The translations under genes were made by a program, and so were the position numbers. Below are positions 6,090-10,280 of a stretch of 10,280 nucleotides of DNA, one piece after another (the stretch's first letter is position 1; the number at the start of each line of letters is the position of its first letter). The notes beneath the pieces are model-generated. The model was not told the origin of the DNA. It saw nothing but the letters and a program-made list of their open reading frames with translations, and did no database searches. Source of the stretch: Deltaproteobacteria bacterium (GTDB taxonomy: Bacteria; Desulfobacterota; G020345765); contig JAUWWP010000058.1 of the NCBI GenBank assembly GCA_030616835.1, forward strand, positions 1 through 10,280, written 5' to 3'.

Positions 6090-7030
6090 ATCAAAAAAGT
6101 TTAACCATTATCTTAGCAGCACTGGCGTTTTTAGTTCTGATACTTTTGGGAGGTAGTTTTTATACCGTAAGCGAGACCGAACAGGTCGTGATAACCCAAT
6201 TCGGAAGGCCGGTGGGATCGGCCATAACAGAGGCGGGCCTGAAATTTAAATTGCCCTTTATTCAAAAGGCAAATTATTTCTCCAAGCAGTTGTTAGAATG
6301 GGATGCCCGGGCTGAGCAGATTCCAACCAAGGATAAGAAATTTATCTGGGTTGATACCTTTGCCCGGTGGAGAATCGTTGACCCGTTAAAATTCTTAAAA
6401 TCGGTGAACAATGAGTCAGTAGCCCAGGCCCGGCTGGATAATATTATTGAGGCGGCAACCAGGAATTTTGTCAGCTCTTACCTATTGATTGAGTCAGTAA
6501 GGAATACAGACCGGGAAATGGATATGGTCGAGGTCGGGCTGGAGATGGAGGAAAAAAGAGCAGTAGCGGAAGTTAAGGTGGGGAGAGAAAAGATAACCCG
6601 GGCGATATTGGCAGAGGTCGCAAAGATGGTGCCGGAATATGGTATTGAAGTGGAGGATGTGAGGATAAAGAGGATAAATTATGTGGAAGATGTGAGAAGG
6701 GAAGTCTATGAGAGGATGAAAAGCGAAAGGAAAAGAATTGCCGAGAAGTATCGCTCCGAGGGAGGAGGCGAGAGTGCTAAGATAGAGGGAGACCGGGAGA
6801 AGGAGTATAAGAGAATTACTTCCGAGGCCTATAAGAAAGCCCAGATCGTTATGGGTAAAGCCGATGCCGAGGCAACCCGGATCTACGCCGATGCCTACCG
6901 GAGGGACCCGGAGTTCTACTCATTTGTCAATACCCTGGACACCTATAAGAAGACCCTTGATAAGGATACCTGGTTGTTCTTGAGCACCGATAGTGACTAT
7001 TTTAAATATATAAAGAAATATTCTAAATAA
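6086..7030 (+). CDS. hflC: HflC, SPFH-domain partner of HflK
   Basis: A 314-residue partner of HflK in the FtsH-modulating membrane complex. A single N-terminal membrane segment (about 5-24) is followed by YTVSETEQVVITQFGRPVG (26-44), the typical start of the HflC SPFH domain. LLEWDARAEQIPTKDKK (69-85) and the conserved RMKSERKRIAEKYRSEG (210-226) follow. The helical SEAYKKAQIVMGKADAEATR stretch and DPEFYSFVNTLDTYKK (274-289) close the protein. Family length and motif order are normal, with no sign of damage. The start is the ATGA overlap with hflK, with AAGGAG at 6073-6078. The TAA ends at 7030, one base before the stop of the convergent transglycosylase gene. Confidence 0.96.
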   Translation: MNQKSLTIILAALAFLVLILLGGSFYTVSETEQVVITQFGRPVGSAITEAGLKFKLPFIQKANYFSKQLLEWDARAEQIPTKDKKFIWVDTFARWRIVDPLKFLKSVNNESVAQARLDNIIEAATRNFVSSYLLIESVRNTDREMDMVEVGLEMEEKRAVAEVKVGREKITRAILAEVAKMVPEYGIEVEDVRIKRINYVEDVRREVYERMKSERKRIAEKYRSEGGGESAKIEGDREKEYKRITSEAYKKAQIVMGKADAEATRIYADAYRRDPEFYSFVNTLDTYKKTLDKDTWLFLSTDSDYFKYIKKYSK

Positions 7031-7031
7031 A

Positions 7032-9368
7032 TTATAGGAAATCCCTTTCTCCAATCCTAACTGGGAAATAGAGGTCCTTTTCCAGATCCAACTCCCCCCC
7101 GTAGACCCGGTTATAGACGGCATAGCTGTTCAGAACCTTTTTGACATACTCCCGGGTTTCCTGAAAAGGAATGTCCTCCACGAACTGATCGATCTCCTCC
7201 CAATCGCTATTGCTCAGCCACTTCGTAACATTATGGGGTCCCCCATTATATCCGGCAAGGGCAAGTGGGATATTCCCCTGGAACTGCTGGATGAGTGATT
7301 CTAAATAAAAGCTTCCAAAACCAATATTGATGTCAGGATCATATAGATGCTTCTGCTTGAAGGGGAAAAAACCAGTACTCTCAGCGATTCTTTTTCCGGT
7401 TCCAGGAATTATCTGCATCAGGCCAATAGCATTCATCCGGGACCTGGCCTCAGGGCGAAACCGGCTTTCTTCCTGAATAACGGAGTAGATCAGGTTAGAA
7501 GTAAGGCCGTACTGATGCGCATAGTTTTCCACCAAACGACGGTAGCCCCGGGCATAGGCCAGTCGCCAGATATCGAGGTCTGCTTCATCAGGAGGATTTT
7601 CCAGTTCAGCCCCAAAATGGTTGCGTGCTACCAACTGGGAGCGCCGGTAATCCTCCAGCAGTAAATAAAATCTGCTCAGGATAAGCAGGGTATCCCTGGA
7701 GGGATTTCTCTCCTCGATGATTCTGAGTTCCTCCTCGGCCTCGGAAATAAGCTTCAGCTCCTTTAGTTCCCGGGCCCGCTCCAGATGGAATGAGTCCGGG
7801 GGGGAAAGCAGGGGAGAAGAGGGATCTGGAACAAGCTGGTCATCCCGACTAAATGATTGCCGATCCCTGCTGGGAAAGACCTCTCCCATCTTCAGACATC
7901 GGTATCGGGCGAGGATCCCGTAGTAGCTGGGTGGATAATCATTAACTAACCTGAGATAATTACGGAGTGCCTCATCCATTTGCCCCAGATTTTCTTTAGC
8001 CCGAGCCTCCCAGTAAAGAGCCCTTCGGATCCATTTAGGGTCGCTGAACCTATTCTCTTTAAGCTTCCGGAAATAAATCAGGGCCTGTTCATACTCTCCT
8101 GAACTGTAAAGATACCATCCTACCTTCCAGAGAACACCCTCTTCAATTAGCAGAGGGCTTCCCGGGTATTTTTCGATTATTTGAGAGTAATATTGAACTG
8201 CCTGAGGGAGGTCACCTTCCCCTCTACTCAGCAAAGCCAGCTTGAAAAGAGAATTGTCCCCGCATCCATTTAGGCCGCAGGTTGAAACCGGTATATCAGC
8301 AGGGTGATGACTGTTCGCCGGGTACTCTTCATTTATTTGTTGATAGATCTGCCGGGCCTTTTTCTGATTTCCCGTCTGGGTATTGAACTTACCCATCCAG
8401 AAAAGGGCTTCTTCCCTTTCCGGAGTCCGATTACCCTTTTTGATGATCTTGGTAAACAGTTGGGCCGCCGTTTGCGAATCCCCCAGCCGGTAACGGCAGA
8501 TCCCCATCTTCAGCAGAAGAGGGGAGACAAGCTCACTGTGACCAGAGGGGGCAATTAAGCTATAAATATCGGAAAATTCCCGGAGGGCCTGTCCATATTT
8601 ATTTGCTTCAAATAATCGAATGGTGCGTTCGAAAAGCTGATCCGGGGATGGCTCGATCAAACTGGTTCGGTCATCCCCCAGAAATTTCTTCATCCTCCTG
8701 CGGGCCTCCCGCGCATAGGGGTCCAGAGGAAATTTCAGCCAGATATTTCGATAGCCCGTCGCTGCCAGCATGCTCGCTTCCTTTTTCTCCCAGCAAACGG
8801 CGATCTTGAATAAAACTTCGGTTAAGTAAGCAGTGGTGGGATGGTTTTTGTGGAATTCCTGATAAAGTTGTTGAGCTTGGGAAAACTGACCCAACCTTAA
8901 ATAACAATCAGCGATCCCAAGCTCGGCCAGAGGACGGAAACGGCTAAAGGGAAACTGGTAAATTAGATATTTATAGGTAATAATTGCCTGGAACAAGTTA
9001 TTCTGATACTGGTAGCTTCGGGCCAGCCAGTATTGGGCATAATCAGCTAACTGGGGGTAGAAAATGGATGCCTTTGCCAGAAACTGCACGGCCCGGGCAT
9101 ATTTACGCCGATTAAAATAGGATAGACCGAGAAGATAATTGACCTTAGCTTCTAAATGGTGCTTAGGATAATCCTTCTGGAAGCGCAAAAACTCATCGGC
9201 AGCCTTCCCGTATCTACCCTGGCGGTAGAGATCCAGGCCGTAGTCGAACTGCTTCTCCGGAGGGGAAAGGGAAGACTTTAGGAGAACAAAAGTGGCACAG
9301 GAGGCAATGAGAAGAGAGAGTAGAGATAGGAAAGTTATAAGAAAGAAGCCCCTGGTTTTCTTATGCAT
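7032..9368 (-). CDS. TPR-containing soluble-type lytic murein transglycosylase, lipoprotein
   Basis: A 778-residue peptidoglycan lytic transglycosylase predicted to be anchored to the outer membrane on its periplasmic side. The N-terminus is a lipoprotein signal: basic MHKKTR, a hydrophobic core, then lipobox IASC with C24. Many TPR-like helical pairs follow (about 30-590), for example YGLDLYRQGRYGKAADEFL and ALIYFRKLKENRF. They resemble the helical ring of Slt70-type enzymes. The C-terminal SLT domain (about 620-750) has catalytic E634 in the EES motif, then GLMQIIPGTG and AGYNGGP. I prefer ATG 9368 over TTG 9389 because it directly precedes the signal peptide. A segment at residues 361-371 carries two cysteines (364, 369) and looks inserted. 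A close promoter may make the message nearly leaderless. It is probably monocistronic. Confidence 0.92.
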   Translation of the reverse strand: MHKKTRGFFLITFLSLLSLLIASCATFVLLKSSLSPPEKQFDYGLDLYRQGRYGKAADEFLRFQKDYPKHHLEAKVNYLLGLSYFNRRKYARAVQFLAKASIFYPQLADYAQYWLARSYQYQNNLFQAIITYKYLIYQFPFSRFRPLAELGIADCYLRLGQFSQAQQLYQEFHKNHPTTAYLTEVLFKIAVCWEKKEASMLAATGYRNIWLKFPLDPYAREARRRMKKFLGDDRTSLIEPSPDQLFERTIRLFEANKYGQALREFSDIYSLIAPSGHSELVSPLLLKMGICRYRLGDSQTAAQLFTKIIKKGNRTPEREEALFWMGKFNTQTGNQKKARQIYQQINEEYPANSHHPADIPVSTCGLNGCGDNSLFKLALLSRGEGDLPQAVQYYSQIIEKYPGSPLLIEEGVLWKVGWYLYSSGEYEQALIYFRKLKENRFSDPKWIRRALYWEARAKENLGQMDEALRNYLRLVNDYPPSYYGILARYRCLKMGEVFPSRDRQSFSRDDQLVPDPSSPLLSPPDSFHLERARELKELKLISEAEEELRIIEERNPSRDTLLILSRFYLLLEDYRRSQLVARNHFGAELENPPDEADLDIWRLAYARGYRRLVENYAHQYGLTSNLIYSVIQEESRFRPEARSRMNAIGLMQIIPGTGKRIAESTGFFPFKQKHLYDPDINIGFGSFYLESLIQQFQGNIPLALAGYNGGPHNVTKWLSNSDWEEIDQFVEDIPFQETREYVKKVLNSYAVYNRVYGGELDLEKDLYFPVRIGERDFL

Positions 9369-9377
9369 ATCTTTTAT

Positions 9378-9406
9378 ATTATCTCCCAATTCGCAAGCTA
9401 CGTCAA
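9378..9406 (-). promoter_or_regulatory. Candidate strong promoter immediately upstream of the SLT gene
   Basis: On the minus strand, TTGACG (9406-9401, five of six) and GATAAT (9383-9378, five of six) are separated by exactly 17 bases, the best promoter match in the window. The expected start near 9371 falls only about three bases before the preferred ATG at 9368. Either the mRNA is nearly leaderless or one of the two calls is off by some bases. Confidence 0.5.
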
Positions 9407-9490
9407 GATTGGCTCAAGTCTCACCGTGAGCAATTAACTAACATTTAAATTGTATTACCATGTGATTCGATACCTTTGACAATTTTTGAC

Positions 9491-9520
9491 TTGCATTTCC
9501 CCCCTCCTGGCCACTATAAT
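9491..9520 (+). promoter_or_regulatory. Promoter-like pair on the plus strand
   Basis: A perfect TATAAT (9515-9520) lies 18 bases after TTGCAT (9491-9496). Another possible -35, TTGACT (9487-9492), would give a 22-base spacer. No plus-strand gene follows. A transcript would run antisense into the 3' end of the right-edge gene. It is a motif match only, in A/T-rich DNA where chance matches are common. Confidence 0.3.
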
Positions 9521-9686
9521 GCTAAATATTTCAGCGAAATTCAGGGCGGGTCATTATTCCTCACAGTATTTAGATATAATTTATTCTAAAATGCAGAAAA
9601 ATAAAACGCGATCCCAGTTTCATAGAAAAAATGTTGATTGTTGAAACCCGCTCCCTACTTCATTTTATTCTGTTAAGAGTGTAGAC

Positions 9687-10280
9687 CTAACTCTTCCCTC
9701 TTGATTTAAACCTTTTACTCTCAGGCAATGTATATTTTATCCAATTATATTCATCTATTAGTTTAGCTAGCGACCTACTACCCCCAAGCTCGGAGATTTT
9801 TTCTGTAGCTTCCCCACGGGTGCAATGTTTCTCTTCAGTAAATGTCTCTATAGCCTCATTTATCTCAATCTGCATCAAAGGCATAAATCTATGAGCGTAA
9901 TCCTTTCCAGCAAATTTAATAATAGGAAGTTCCCAGTTTTTATCTTTCCATATTCCGTTTCTAATTCTGCGATCCCACATAACGAATAGATGAGGAACAA
10001 TGGTATGAATAATTTTTGAACTATTAGTTGCTTGAAACCTGCTTCTTTTAGAACACCATGCTACTTTATTAAAAATTTCTCTAATTTTCTCCTTACTATC
10101 CTTTTCAAAATTTATATTTTCTATTCTTTCGTGCTCTAATTCTTTAATGAGATGATATATTTCTTGATATATCTGCTTAAATCTTTCGACATCTCCTTGA
10201 AAATGGGGATTCCACTTAGGAATAAAGTCATCAAAAAGTTTTGTTATTTCTTCTTCTGTGATACATTCAGATTCACTCCA
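9687..10280 (-). CDS. Hypothetical protein, 5' end beyond the window
   Basis: The minus-strand frame is open from the right edge to a TAG at 9687-9689, giving at least 197 residues. The Met at 9980 is internal, because coding-like sequence continues without a stop to base 10280. I do not recognise the family. The visible protein has a charged helical N-terminal part (KQIYQEIYHLIKELEHERIE). A central WCSKRSRF segment leads to SKIIHTIVPHLFVMWDRRIR, which looks like a conserved core. Then come DYAHRFMPLMQIEINEAIET, and an ELGGSRSLAKLIDEYNWIKY segment near the basic C-terminus. There is no signal peptide or membrane segment in the visible part. Base composition differs from the other genes: 17 G+C in 60 bases at 10141-10200, against 32 in 60 at 7801-7860 inside the SLT gene. 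This points to recent acquisition. No function is proposed. Confidence 0.7.
   Translation of the reverse strand, partial: WSESECITEEEITKLFDDFIPKWNPHFQGDVERFKQIYQEIYHLIKELEHERIENINFEKDSKEKIREIFNKVAWCSKRSRFQATNSSKIIHTIVPHLFVMWDRRIRNGIWKDKNWELPIIKFAGKDYAHRFMPLMQIEINEAIETFTEEKHCTRGEATEKISELGGSRSLAKLIDEYNWIKYTLPESKRFKSRGKS

Larger units (their letters stand above)
9369..9686. other. Non-coding gap between the SLT gene and the right-edge gene
   Basis: About 320 bases separate two minus-strand genes. No convincing reading frame, tRNA or rRNA is visible. It holds the candidate transglycosylase promoter (9378-9406), an imperfect GCTCA/TGAGC dyad (9412-9416, 9427-9431) that could be an operator, and a plus-strand promoter-like pair (9491-9520). 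A 6-bp TTTAGA/TCTAAA hairpin lies at 9569-9590. AGGG plus CGGGT (9543-9551) can pair with ACCCG plus CCCT (9646-9656) across about 94 bases. Base composition shifts to A/T-rich from here rightward. Confidence 0.5.

Noticed and set aside
7347..8907. Several open frames within the transglycosylase gene, including plus-strand ones and a minus-strand one at 8671-8907
   Set aside because: They are shadows of a continuous, motif-complete reading frame, with unlikely compositions and no domains.
9369..9389. TTG start seven codons upstream for the transglycosylase
   Set aside because: It would place MGDNIKD before the signal peptide, and the same bases form the -10 region of the best promoter match.
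9674..9695. AAGAGT/ACTCTT hairpin as terminator of the right-edge gene
   Set aside because: The stem is only 6 bp, overlaps the stop codon, and is not followed by a T-tract on the minus strand.
9687..9980. Stand-alone 97-residue gene starting at the Met at 9980
   Set aside because: The frame continues open to the window edge with coding-like sequence, and the FVMWDRR motif spans the Met, so this is only the C-terminal part of a longer gene.

Overview
The window looks like a chromosomal fragment of an uncultured, free-living Gram-negative bacterium. The evidence is an outer-membrane-type lipoprotein lytic transglycosylase, an HflK/HflC pair and an HD-GYP response regulator. It also carries a DivIVA-family protein and short dispersed palindromic repeats of a kind I associate with genomes of poorly cultured bacterial phyla. 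No rRNA, tRNA, CRISPR array or complete mobile element is visible, and I cannot place the organism below the level of a Gram-negative bacterium.

Layout. (1) Positions 1-213 are non-coding: one copy of a CTGAGC/CTTCGA palindromic repeat, then an A/T-rich tract of reiterated GGATTT/GAATTT words. (2) 214-1547 (+) holds proC and a divIVA-like gene joined by an ATGA overlap. (3) 1548-1680 is a repeat-filled gap between convergent genes, bounded by a 9-bp inverted repeat. (4) 4900-1684 (-) is a four-gene operon read right to left: dtd, a DUF1285 gene, a dGTPase-like gene and a REC/HD-GYP response regulator. A plausible promoter lies just upstream of dtd. The 3' end of the DUF1285 gene appears to have been replaced by repeat-derived sequence that now runs into the dGTPase start. 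(5) 5055-7030 (+) is hflK-hflC with an ATGA overlap, divergent from dtd. (6) 9368-7032 (-) is a large TPR/SLT lipoprotein that converges on hflC with one base between the stop codons. (7) 9369-9686 is non-coding, with candidate promoters on both strands. (8) 9687-10280 (-) is the 3' part of an A/T-rich gene of unknown family that runs off the window; its reading frame is open to the last base.

Most genes are housekeeping: proline synthesis, polar or division scaffolding, proofreading of D-aminoacyl-tRNA, dNTP hydrolysis, c-di-GMP signalling, control of FtsH proteolysis, and peptidoglycan turnover. I see no coherent new multi-gene system. The unusual material is smaller in scale: a palindromic repeat family in three places (once inside a reading frame), a composite repeat with its own inverted ends, a receiver domain with a shortened phosphorylation loop, a cysteine-bearing insert in the transglycosylase, and the A/T-rich unknown gene at the right edge.
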